NCBI RefSeq assembly: GCF_002573715.1
Contig: NZ_PDHM01000010.1
Span: 124,001-188,000 of the forward strand
Source of the DNA: Paenibacillus sp. EZ-K15
GTDB taxonomy: Bacteria > Bacillota > Bacilli > Paenibacillales > Paenibacillaceae
Length of the DNA stretch: 64,000 nucleotides
Reading direction: 5' to 3'
The notes beneath the pieces were generated by a model, which was not told the origin of the DNA, made no database searches, and saw only the letters and a program-made list of their open reading frames with translations. Positions within the stretch are counted from its first letter, which is position 1. Each line of letters opens with the position of its first letter. Made by a program: the position numbers and the translations under genes. This document shows positions 1-7,649 of the stretch, piece by piece.

Positions 1-326
1 CCGATGGAGCGCGTGTACTTCTAAAGAAGGTTCATGATCCGAAGCGATACGGGGTTCCAGTCTTGGAGAAAGATAAAATAGTAATGATTGAAGAGAAACC
101 GGAGGAACCCAAATCTGATTATTGTGTAACCGGTATATATATGTATGATTCGACTGTGTTTGAAACGATCCGAGTCATTAAACCATCGGCACGAGGTGAA
201 TTGGAGATAACAGACGTTAACAATGTGTACGCGTCGAAGGGGAAACTTGCCTACGACATTTTGGAAGGGTGGTGGACGGATGCAGGAACCTTCCAGTCCT
301 TATACCAAGCCAGTGGCCGATTGTAG
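1..326 (+). CDS. rfbA: Glucose-1-phosphate thymidylyltransferase, C-terminal part (gene begins before the window)
   Basis: The reading frame is open from base 3 and ends at TAG 324-326, giving about 107 residues of the C-terminal end. The segments [13 protein letters not shown]-like, [20 protein letters not shown] and [10 protein letters not shown] are the hallmark C-terminal blocks of RmlA/RfbA nucleotidyltransferases. The enzyme joins glucose-1-phosphate and dTTP to make dTDP-glucose, the substrate of RfbB. rfbC and rfbB lie about 9 kb downstream on the same strand, so the glycosyltransferase genes between them are embedded in a dTDP-sugar locus. The catalytic N-terminus is outside the window and cannot be judged. 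A TTG at 63 is internal to the domain and is not a start. Confidence 0.9.
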   Translation, partial: DGARVLLKKVHDPKRYGVPVLEKDKIVMIEEKPEEPKSDYCVTGIYMYDSTVFETIRVIKPSARGELEITDVNNVYASKGKLAYDILEGWWTDAGTFQSLYQASGRL

Positions 327-369
327 AGAACTCAATTTTTGGAATGTATAAGTCCGGAGGCATGACTGC

Positions 370-1497
370 ATGAGAATAATGAATGATCATTTGCTGCTTC
401 AGGAAGAGAAACAATCCGCTCACATGGAAGGATACAGAAACGGTTTTACAGAAGGGCGGAGAGAGGGGTACCGGATTGGTTTTTCCGATGCATTTATCAG
501 ATCCTTGCCTAAGGAAGAGGTGCCGATCCGGGATCTCCGAATTCTCTATGTCACTGCAGGCATTGGCGTTCCGTATCCTGCGCTTGATCAAGCGGTGACA
601 GACGCTTTAAAGGGACTGGTTCGAAGTCTTTCGGTTGCAAATCCTTCAGAAGACATCGTTCTATTGGCTAAGAAATTTCAGCCGGATCTGATTCTTGCCT
701 TGAACGGGGTTGTTTTGGAAGCCGATACGCTCAAAGCGCTCCGGGATAGCGGATTTAAAACGGCCATTTGGTTTACTGACGATCCGTATTATACGGACTG
801 GACGGTTTCGATCGCTCCCCGTTACGATTATATCTTTACGCTTGAATCAAACTGCGTATCTTTTTATCGCGATTTAGGTTGTGAACACGTCTATCATTTG
901 CCTTTTGCAGTTAATCCTAACGTATTTTACCCGAAGCATGTGCCTACCTCGTATCAAACCGATATCTGTTTTATTGGAACAGCTTATTGGAACAGAGTGG
1001 AGTTAATGGATCATCTAGCCCCGGTACTAAAAAATAAAAAAGTTGTTATCTCCGGATGGTGGTGGGACCGGATGAAGCATTACGCCCAGCTGTCTGACAA
1101 GATCAAGCTCGGGGATTGGATGACGCCAGAGGATACAGCAACCTATTATAATGGTGCCAAAATTGTTATCAACCAGCATCGTTCATCAGATGATGATACG
1201 ATCAACGCCAACAGTAGAAAAGTACAGGCGCTTTCCGTCAATCCCCGCACATTTGAAATATCCGGCTGTGGCACGCTTCAGTTATCGGATATCCGCCATG
1301 ATATGGATCAGTTATATTCCCCTGGAACGGAGATAGAGACCTATGGTTCTTATGGTGAATTGATGGATAAAATCGACTATTATTTGCGTCATGAGGAAGA
1401 GAGACAGCGAATTGCGTTGAACGGCTTGATGAGAACAAGAAAGGATCATACCTATCATAAACGATTGGATTTGATGCTTCGTACTATTTTCCCCTAG
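370..1497 (+). CDS. CgeB-family glycosyltransferase with N-terminal GX3 repeat
   Basis: This 375-residue protein resembles the CgeB family (DUF3880-type N-half followed by a Glyco_trans_1_2-type C-half). In Bacillus subtilis CgeB is linked to maturation of the outermost spore layer. Visible blocks are LRILYVTAGIG (about 57-67), AIWFTDDPYYTDW, DICFIGTAYWNR and the C-terminal NPRTFEISGCGTLQLSD, which is the usual nucleotide-sugar region. Residues about 20-42 form a tetrad repeat GYRN-GFTE-GRRE-GYRI-GFSD, which is not part of the catalytic fold and recurs in neighbouring genes. The start ATG at 370 is chosen for frame and length; a clear Shine-Dalgarno site is not obvious. The role in spore-surface sugar transfer is inferred from family and context. 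The acceptor is unknown. Confidence 0.75.
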   Translation: MRIMNDHLLLQEEKQSAHMEGYRNGFTEGRREGYRIGFSDAFIRSLPKEEVPIRDLRILYVTAGIGVPYPALDQAVTDALKGLVRSLSVANPSEDIVLLAKKFQPDLILALNGVVLEADTLKALRDSGFKTAIWFTDDPYYTDWTVSIAPRYDYIFTLESNCVSFYRDLGCEHVYHLPFAVNPNVFYPKHVPTSYQTDICFIGTAYWNRVELMDHLAPVLKNKKVVISGWWWDRMKHYAQLSDKIKLGDWMTPEDTATYYNGAKIVINQHRSSDDDTINANSRKVQALSVNPRTFEISGCGTLQLSDIRHDMDQLYSPGTEIETYGSYGELMDKIDYYLRHEEERQRIALNGLMRTRKDHTYHKRLDLMLRTIFP

Positions 1498-1569
1498 CTG
1501 TCAGGTCAAAATGGATTGTTATACCCGTTTCCGAATGAGTTCTAAAGAATATATTGTGCGTAAGATGGG

Positions 1570-2613
1570 GTGATCATCATACGGCAGCGCTTAGAAAAAA
1601 AAAGAAAAAGGCTGGTAAAGAGACGCGATAGGCGGAAATTTACTCTTCAAAGAACAAAATCCCATGCACCAAACGAGTGCACCCAGAAATTGCTGGAGCA
1701 AGCTGCAGCTTCTTTTAATGAAGGTTTTGATACCGGCTATGACGAGGCAATGATGAGGTCGCAGCAGCATTCCGTACCCGAAACGAAGGTCAAACCAAGC
1801 TCGGGAGAGGGGTACGCGAAGGGATTATATGATGGAGGAGAAGGTATTGTGGACTCGATTCTACCGGAGCTCGAGGTTCTCCCTGAAATTTCAGTTCGCC
1901 AGATTATTGAAGAAGGTATGAAGCAACTGAGTTCTCAGTATTATCGTCTTATGAGCGCGGCGGAAGTTGCGGGAAGGATTAAAGAAGCTTTAGACTCAAG
2001 TTCCCCGTTGTCTGTTATCCGTTTAGGGGATGGAGAATTGCTTACGCTTGCGCAGGAAATGGTTTTGAACGAGGATGAAGTGCGGAAAGAAGGACATTTT
2101 TTAAGCTACGCCGGTGTTAGTTTACCCGATCTAATAGCAAGGGATCTGCTGGCAGCCTCTGTGAGAAATGCAGATATTGTTGGAATTCCCAAATTAAGAT
2201 TGCCAAACTTCCAACCTCTGTGCTTTTCCGTTCTTAAAGCTCACGGCATCGATTATCGAAAGTTACAGCTAACGTTATCGACGGTCAACTATGCATTGCA
2301 TTTGGAAGGTTTGTTGCCTGGGATCCTTGCAGGACGCCGAGTTCTCGTTGTGGGCAATTCCGCTCCTGGTCTTTCACGGGTGTTGTCAGATCGCGGAATC
2401 AAGGTGACCGGCACGGTTGCTCCCGTGGAAGGAATGCATGATATTCCTAGAACAATGGATGAAATTCGAGGTCATCCATTCGACATCGCACTTGTGGGTG
2501 CCGGCATTCCGGCTGTTATCATTACAGAGCGCATAGCCTCAGAGCTCGGGAAAGTTGCCATTGATTTCGGGCATTTGGCTGATTCATTAACCAATGGAGA
2601 GTCAACCTTATGA
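1570..2613 (+). CDS. GT-D fold glycosyltransferase-like protein with basic tail and GX3 repeats
   Basis: A 347-residue protein starting at GTG 1570. The C-terminal two thirds contain SVIRLGDGELLTL (about 150-162), the signature expected of GT-D fold (DUF1792-type) glycosyltransferases, where the acidic residues serve sugar-nucleotide binding. ILAGRRVLVVGNSAPGL and IALVGAGIPAVIITE look like nucleotide-binding strands. The first 30 residues are dominated by Lys/Arg (RLEKKRKRLVKRRDRR). Two blocks of the glycine tetrad repeat follow: SFNE-GFDT-GYDE at about 48-60 and GYAK-GLYD-GGEG at about 81-92. The stop overlaps the next gene's start by four bases (ATGA), indicating translational coupling. Catalytic activity is inferred; the tag function is unknown. 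Confidence 0.7.
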   Translation: MIIIRQRLEKKRKRLVKRRDRRKFTLQRTKSHAPNECTQKLLEQAAASFNEGFDTGYDEAMMRSQQHSVPETKVKPSSGEGYAKGLYDGGEGIVDSILPELEVLPEISVRQIIEEGMKQLSSQYYRLMSAAEVAGRIKEALDSSSPLSVIRLGDGELLTLAQEMVLNEDEVRKEGHFLSYAGVSLPDLIARDLLAASVRNADIVGIPKLRLPNFQPLCFSVLKAHGIDYRKLQLTLSTVNYALHLEGLLPGILAGRRVLVVGNSAPGLSRVLSDRGIKVTGTVAPVEGMHDIPRTMDEIRGHPFDIALVGAGIPAVIITERIASELGKVAIDFGHLADSLTNGESTL

Positions 2614-3941
2614 ATCAGGTGAGCAATCATAAAAGAAATGGTTACAACGACGGATTTAACAAAGGGTTCAATTCCGGCTACAAGGATGGATACAGCCGGG
2701 GGCGGCATATGGGAATAACCCAATTCGCAAATCTCTTCGAAGGCACAAGTATCATTGTGCCGACTTATAATCAGCTTAACTATTTAAAAGAATGCATTGA
2801 AAGTATCCTCCACTATACTGATGCGCCGTATGAACTCATTATTATTGATAATGCATCTGATGACGGCACAGCAGAATTCCTCAAATCTTCCCAAGGACTC
2901 CGCTTTCAAATCAATGAAGACAATTTAGGCTTTGCAGGTGCTGTCAATCAGGGACTTATGATGGCAAAAGGAACAACGTTGATGATCTTAAATAATGACT
3001 CCGTTGTAACGACGAACTGGCTCTCGAATTTGCTCAACTGTTTGCAAAGCGACTCACGGTTCGGAATTGTCGGGCCGGTGACAAATTATATCAGTGGAGA
3101 TCAACTGATTCATGTGAGCTACCAGGATATAGCGGATATGCAGCAATTTTCCAAATCATACAATCAATCTAATGCGCACAGCTGGAACGTGACAGAACGA
3201 TTGACAGGTTTTTGCATGTTGTTTCGGCGAGATGACTTTAACCGATTGGGTTTTTTTGACGAAGGTTTTGAGATTGGAAACTGTGAAGACGACGATTATG
3301 GGCTGCGTGCCCGGCTTCTTGGCATGCAGCTAGTTATAGCAAAGGATACGTTTATTCATCATTACGGCAGCGTCAGTATGAAGTCGTTAAATTCCAAATT
3401 CGAACAAGTGTATGCAAATAATCTTACTTTCTACTCCAGTAAATGGGGAGATCCCCATGATATGTTGTCCCTGAAGTGGCAGCAAAACATGAACAGCGGC
3501 ATGAAGCTGCGTACCATTGATTTGTATCCGACATGTATCTTCGTGAGAGGCGCCAATTCGAAAACGTATTGGATAGAGAATGGGGTCAGGTATCCGATTC
3601 ATGGTGCCAGCGGAATTCAGCCAGTCCGAGTTTCACAGGTTGATCTGCGTTGCTGGCCGCTTGGGGATGGTATTTCTGCGGAGGATGCCATTCATCGTAT
3701 GATGGCTGCATATTTTTCATCGGATTCATGGGAGCAAGAAGGGAGGCTGATCAAGCTTAGGAATGGCAGTGTTTATCAGTACAAGGGGAAGGGACTGCAA
3801 CGATTCATGAATCGGCTCGCGGTTGCCGCTTGGCACCTTGATTCTTACGAGCCATTGTTAGTGAACGAGCAAGAGGTTCAGAAATATGGGGAGGAAGTTC
3901 CGATTATTTCTCCTCCGGTAATTAAGGCAGATAACATTTAA
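2610..3941 (+). CDS. Family 2 glycosyltransferase with N-terminal GX3 repeat
   Basis: A 443-residue GT-A enzyme. The core starts at about residue 45: TSIIVPTYNQLNYLKECIES, then ELIIIDNASDDGTAEFL, NLGFAGAVNQGL and MILNNDSVVTTNW, where the NND stands in the position of the DxD metal/nucleotide site. GFCMLFRRDDFNRLGFFDEGF and CEDDDYGLRARLLG match the acceptor-side region of rhamnosyltransferase-like GT2 enzymes. About 130 C-terminal residues lie beyond the usual GT2 domain. Residues about 10-36 are the cleanest copy of the tetrad repeat: GYND-GFNK-GFNS-GYKD-GYSR-GRHM. The gene is coupled to its predecessor by an ATGA overlap. The donor is plausibly a dTDP-deoxysugar from the flanking rfb genes (inference). 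Confidence 0.85.
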   Translation: MNQVSNHKRNGYNDGFNKGFNSGYKDGYSRGRHMGITQFANLFEGTSIIVPTYNQLNYLKECIESILHYTDAPYELIIIDNASDDGTAEFLKSSQGLRFQINEDNLGFAGAVNQGLMMAKGTTLMILNNDSVVTTNWLSNLLNCLQSDSRFGIVGPVTNYISGDQLIHVSYQDIADMQQFSKSYNQSNAHSWNVTERLTGFCMLFRRDDFNRLGFFDEGFEIGNCEDDDYGLRARLLGMQLVIAKDTFIHHYGSVSMKSLNSKFEQVYANNLTFYSSKWGDPHDMLSLKWQQNMNSGMKLRTIDLYPTCIFVRGANSKTYWIENGVRYPIHGASGIQPVRVSQVDLRCWPLGDGISAEDAIHRMMAAYFSSDSWEQEGRLIKLRNGSVYQYKGKGLQRFMNRLAVAAWHLDSYEPLLVNEQEVQKYGEEVPIISPPVIKADNI

Positions 3942-3963
3942 TTAAGAGCAGAGGGTGAGATGG

Positions 3964-4233
3964 ATGAGAGCACGGAGAAAAAATAGCGGTGTATCGCTGC
4001 GATTGAAAAGAAAAGGTATCCGTGGAAAAGGCTTAAGAGGTAAGGGGATAAATAGAGCTTCTGGAGGAAAGAGAAGGAGGGGGCCGGGAAGAATAGCTCC
4101 GGTTCAAAATGCAGTCGACTATAATCAATCCTATGATGCGGGGTTTGATAAAGCGTATAATGAAGGATTTAACGTTGGTTATGCGGAGGGTATGGAGGCC
4201 GGTCATCAAGAAGCTTATAAAGGAGAAGGATAA
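3964..4233 (+). CDS. Small basic protein made almost entirely of a GX3 repeat
   Basis: A short protein of 89 residues. I start it at ATG 3964, preceded by AGAGGGTGAG; a GTG at 3955 would add three residues. I recognise no catalytic domain. The first half is strongly basic (RARRKNSG, RLKRKGIRGKGLRGKG, GGKRRRGPGR). The second half is eight tetrads: SYDA-GFDK-AYNE-GFNV-GYAE-GMEA-GHQE-AYKG. The same two elements, a Lys/Arg tail followed by G-aromatic-x-x repeats, occur at the N-termini of adjacent glycosyltransferases, so this looks like the tag existing as a stand-alone protein. GxxxG-type repeats are known from FliH and Yae1-like proteins as helical association modules. A scaffold or anchoring role is inference. 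Confidence 0.65.
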   Translation: MRARRKNSGVSLRLKRKGIRGKGLRGKGINRASGGKRRRGPGRIAPVQNAVDYNQSYDAGFDKAYNEGFNVGYAEGMEAGHQEAYKGEG

Positions 4234-4234
4234 G

Positions 4235-5437
4235 ATGGCTTTAAGAAAAAAAACAAGGCCTCGAAAGCGAGCTGGAAAAGGAAAACGCCCACCTGTTCGT
4301 CTTAGCGCATATCAAATAGGGAGTATTGATGGTTTTCAGCGAGGAAAAGAGGAAGGTTTTGCACAAGGGCGTGCGGAAGCCCAGAAAAGGTCTCATAACG
4401 CTGTGGCCGTTATCGAGTCGGAGCTGCCAAAGATGGATGTTCTTGTTATCGCGGCAGGCCTTATACCTTCGCTTGAAATCGGTGTTATTCAGCCCCTTAG
4501 TGCACTGAATAAACAAGAGAATCTGCAATTCGATGTGAAATTGGAAACCGATGTGACCCATGAAATGATTGCTGCCGCAAACACGATCGTATTTGTTCGT
4601 AATGTTGAGCCAGCCGCCTATGCATTATTGGAGTTGGCCCATCAGCTGAAAAAAAGAACTGTATATGTTATTGATGATAATTTCTTGGAGATTCAGCCGA
4701 CGACTTCGGTAGGGGAATATTATAACGATCCGATCCGAAGAGAGACGTTTATTAAGTTTTTGAAAAATACGCAAATCATTAAGGTAGATGCACCTGATCT
4801 CGGCACCTACATTCATGAGCGGTACAACAGACATGTCATTTATTTCCCTGCCAGTATCGACTTTGAGTGGCTGGATCAGCACAACAGGAGAGATAAGAGT
4901 CAGGAGCAAGTTGTCATCGGTTATGCAGGAGGGGACAAAGAGGAAGATTTTGTTCCCGTCATTTCCGCTCTGAACAAAATTCTGGATTACTACGGGGGAT
5001 TTGTGAGACTGGAATTTTACGGCTACCTTCCTCCTTCACTGGCGGATCATCCGAGCGTTAAATATGAAGGTGGGGGGATGGAATACAAGGAATTTATGAA
5101 GAAGCTAATTCAAAGCAACTGGAACATCGGAATTGCGCCTCTCGCCAACAATTCATTTAACAAGGGGAAAACGAACACAAAATTTCGTGAATACGGTGCC
5201 TGCGGAATTCCGGGTATATACTCGAAGTCTCCTGTTTATATGCATTGGGTCGAGCAGGGCGAAACAGGCTACCTGGTTGAGCATAACGAGGAGCATTGGT
5301 ATGAGGGAATCAAGGCCATGATAGAAGATCCAGCGATGCGGCAGCGAATCAAGGAGAATGCGCAAAGTGCAGCTAGGCAGCATTTTGCACTTCAGACATG
5401 CATCGATAATTGGAAGAAATTTATATTCAAAACGTAA
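4235..5437 (+). CDS. Group-1-like glycosyltransferase with basic tail and GX3 repeat
   Basis: About 400 residues from ATG 4235, which has AAGGAGAAGG just upstream and follows the previous stop by one base. A longer in-frame start at 4109 would lie inside the upstream gene and is rejected. The N-terminus is basic (RKKTRPRKRAGKGKR) and then carries AYQI-GSID-GFQR-GKEE-GFAQ-GRAE (about 24-47). The catalytic part shows DVLVIAAGLIPSLEIGVIQPL, TVYVIDDNFLEI, VVIGYAGGDKEED and NIGIAPLANNSFNKGKTNTKF-type blocks, followed by FREYGACGIPGIYS, the GT-B donor-site region of Glyco_trans_1 enzymes. It is a paralogue of the next gene, which lacks the tag. Donor and acceptor are unknown. Confidence 0.75.
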   Translation: MALRKKTRPRKRAGKGKRPPVRLSAYQIGSIDGFQRGKEEGFAQGRAEAQKRSHNAVAVIESELPKMDVLVIAAGLIPSLEIGVIQPLSALNKQENLQFDVKLETDVTHEMIAAANTIVFVRNVEPAAYALLELAHQLKKRTVYVIDDNFLEIQPTTSVGEYYNDPIRRETFIKFLKNTQIIKVDAPDLGTYIHERYNRHVIYFPASIDFEWLDQHNRRDKSQEQVVIGYAGGDKEEDFVPVISALNKILDYYGGFVRLEFYGYLPPSLADHPSVKYEGGGMEYKEFMKKLIQSNWNIGIAPLANNSFNKGKTNTKFREYGACGIPGIYSKSPVYMHWVEQGETGYLVEHNEEHWYEGIKAMIEDPAMRQRIKENAQSAARQHFALQTCIDNWKKFIFKT

Positions 5438-5459
5438 AATCGAGGGAGAGAGCGGGAAA

Positions 5460-6488
5460 ATGGGGAAAAGAGGGGATATAAACGTTCTCATCATCGGATC
5501 GGATAAAATCGCTTCCTATAAAATCGGCATTGAGCAGCCGCTTCGCCATCTGCAGAAGATGGGAGTCTGCGAATTTGACGTCAGATCCGATAATGAGATG
5601 GACAGATCAAGGCTGGCTGAAGCGGATATCGTGCTCTTCTTCCGAACGGTTCAGCCTGAAGCATATAAGTTTCTGGAGATGGCCCGGGAGATGGGGAAAA
5701 AAACGGTGTACGTGATCGATGACCATTTTATCGCAATGTCCCCGGGATCGGATATGGGAAGATATTACCATGATTCTTCACGAAGAAAGACGTATGTTAA
5801 ATTTCTGAAAAACGCTCAAATCGTAAAGGTAGCTTCCGATTTTTTTGCCAAACATCTTGATACGCATTTCGGTCCCCAAAAAATTGTGTATTTTCCGGGA
5901 AGTGTTGATTTCGCTGCTATCTCCGGGTTGAAAAAGAACCGCAAGGAAGAAGGTAAAGTTGTAATCGGGTATGAAGGCGGAAAAAAACAAGCGGCTTTTG
6001 AACCGGTTACCAGTGCATTGATTAAAATCATTGGGAAATACGGGGATAAAATCAAAATGGAGTTCTGCGGGTATGTTCCTGATGAACTCAGAGAGAAGCC
6101 ACAGGTCTTTACGGAAACCTATGATGAGAACTATAAAAACTTTCTAAAGCGTCTCTATCGGTCAAATTGGGATATCGGGCTAGCGCCGTTGGAACGAACG
6201 CTGCTGCATGACTGCAAAAGCAACAATAAATTTCGTGAATATTCCGCCTGTAGAATTCCGGGCATTTATACTTCCTCTCCAGCTTACGAAGAATGGGTAA
6301 CCGGGAAGGAAAACGGTCTGATTGTTTCCAGTACTAGCGATGATTGGTATGAAGCTATGGTCCAATTGATAGAGCAACCGGAACTGCGGCAGAGCATTAG
6401 TGAACATGCCGAACAAGTAGCATGGGCGAATTTTTCAGTGGAAGCTTGCGCCGAACGATGGCGCTCACAAATTCTAATGTCGGAATAA
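5460..6488 (+). CDS. Group-1-like glycosyltransferase, untagged paralogue
   Basis: About 342 residues from ATG 5460 with GAGGGAGAG upstream. Nearly every block of the preceding enzyme is repeated in the same order: DINVLIIGSDKIASYKIGIEQ, TVYVIDDHFIAM, VVIGYEGGKKQAAF, NWDIGLAPLER and NKFREYSACRIPGIY. The pair is therefore a tandem duplication that has diverged. The striking difference is at the N-terminus: the basic tail and the glycine tetrad repeat present in the paralogue are absent here, and the catalytic domain begins within ten residues. This gives a natural comparison for what the tag does. It is probably a GT-B sugar transferase acting in the same glycan pathway; the precise activity is unknown. 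Confidence 0.72.
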   Translation: MGKRGDINVLIIGSDKIASYKIGIEQPLRHLQKMGVCEFDVRSDNEMDRSRLAEADIVLFFRTVQPEAYKFLEMAREMGKKTVYVIDDHFIAMSPGSDMGRYYHDSSRRKTYVKFLKNAQIVKVASDFFAKHLDTHFGPQKIVYFPGSVDFAAISGLKKNRKEEGKVVIGYEGGKKQAAFEPVTSALIKIIGKYGDKIKMEFCGYVPDELREKPQVFTETYDENYKNFLKRLYRSNWDIGLAPLERTLLHDCKSNNKFREYSACRIPGIYTSSPAYEEWVTGKENGLIVSSTSDDWYEAMVQLIEQPELRQSISEHAEQVAWANFSVEACAERWRSQILMSE

Positions 6489-6515
6489 CGAGGGATAACG
6501 AAAGGGGAGTTTCAC

Positions 6516-7649
6516 TTGGACCATAAGCTGATACCTGTTCTTCAACCGAGTATAGGTCAAGAGGAAATTGACGCTGTGTCGGATGTTTTACGGTCCGGAT
6601 GGCTTGGTCTTGGCCCCAAAACGGAACAGTTTGAGCAAGAATTCGCCAAGTACGTCGGCAGTCGTTTTGCGGTTGCGCTTAACTCCGGTACGGCTGCGCT
6701 CCATCTGGCCATGGACATTTTGGGGATTGGGCCCGGTGACGAGGTAATCGTTCCTTCCATCACGTTCATATCCACTGTCCATGCCGTTAGTTATGTGGGA
6801 GCAACGCCGGTTTTTGCGGATATTGAACCCGATACGATGAACATTTCTCCGGCAGATATCGAACGGAAGATTACGGATAAAACGAAGGCAATTATCGTCG
6901 TTCACATGGGTGGGCATCCCTGCGACATGGATACGATCCATGAGTTGGCGAATTCCAGAGGCATCAAGGTAGTGGAAGATGCTGCGCATGCGTGCGGCGC
7001 GGAATATAAAGGTAAAAAGATTGGCTCCATCAGCGATATCACCTGCTTCAGTTTTCACGCAGTCAAAAATTTGACGAGTGGTGAAGGCGGGGCGATCACC
7101 TGCAATACAGAGTGGATGAATCGTAAGCTGCGTGAGAAGAGGTGGGTTGGTATTTCCCGGGATACGTGGATACGATCGTCGCATGAAAAGGTGTATGCAT
7201 GGCAGTATTTCGTTGATGACGTAGGGTATAAATATCATATGAATGATATGCAGGCTGCAATCGGGCTCGTTCAGTTAAAAAAGCTGCACCAATTGAACGG
7301 AAGACGTAAAGAAATAGCGGCTCACTACCAATCCGAATTAAATGACTTGGAATGGCTGGAACTTCCTCAGGAACAAATGTATGCTCATAGCTCCTGGCAT
7401 TTGTTCCAAGTTAAATTCAGCAAAGAAAACTCGAGAGATCGCATGATTGGCCACTTGCAGGAACACAATATCGCGACGGGAGTTCATTATTATCCGTGCC
7501 ACCTGCATCCTAGCTACCTGCATTTAAAAGCCATCGTGCCGATCTCTTCTGAGATCTGGAAAAGAATTCTGACCCTTCCTATTCATCCTAATATTACGGA
7601 AGAGGATATGGATCGGATCATAACCCGTATAAGGGAGTTTAAGCCATGA
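6516..7649 (+). CDS. DegT/DnrJ/EryC1/StrS-family sugar aminotransferase
   Basis: A 377-residue PLP enzyme with a TTG start at 6516 and AAAGGGGAG seven bases upstream. Family blocks are clear: SGWLGLGPKTEQFE, ALNSGTAALHLAM (phosphate-binding region), EVIVPSITFISTVHA, VVEDAAHACGAEY, and SFHAVKNLTSGEGG with the expected Schiff-base Lys184. These enzymes transaminate nucleotide-linked keto-sugars. Because rfbA, rfbB and rfbC are in the same locus, a dTDP-4-keto-6-deoxy-hexose is a likely substrate, giving a 4-amino-4,6-dideoxy sugar; this is inference, and the C3/C4 specificity cannot be read from the sequence. Its stop overlaps the ATP-grasp gene by four bases (ATGA), so the two products are probably made in similar amounts. 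Confidence 0.88.
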   Translation: MDHKLIPVLQPSIGQEEIDAVSDVLRSGWLGLGPKTEQFEQEFAKYVGSRFAVALNSGTAALHLAMDILGIGPGDEVIVPSITFISTVHAVSYVGATPVFADIEPDTMNISPADIERKITDKTKAIIVVHMGGHPCDMDTIHELANSRGIKVVEDAAHACGAEYKGKKIGSISDITCFSFHAVKNLTSGEGGAITCNTEWMNRKLREKRWVGISRDTWIRSSHEKVYAWQYFVDDVGYKYHMNDMQAAIGLVQLKKLHQLNGRRKEIAAHYQSELNDLEWLELPQEQMYAHSSWHLFQVKFSKENSRDRMIGHLQEHNIATGVHYYPCHLHPSYLHLKAIVPISSEIWKRILTLPIHPNITEEDMDRIITRIREFKP

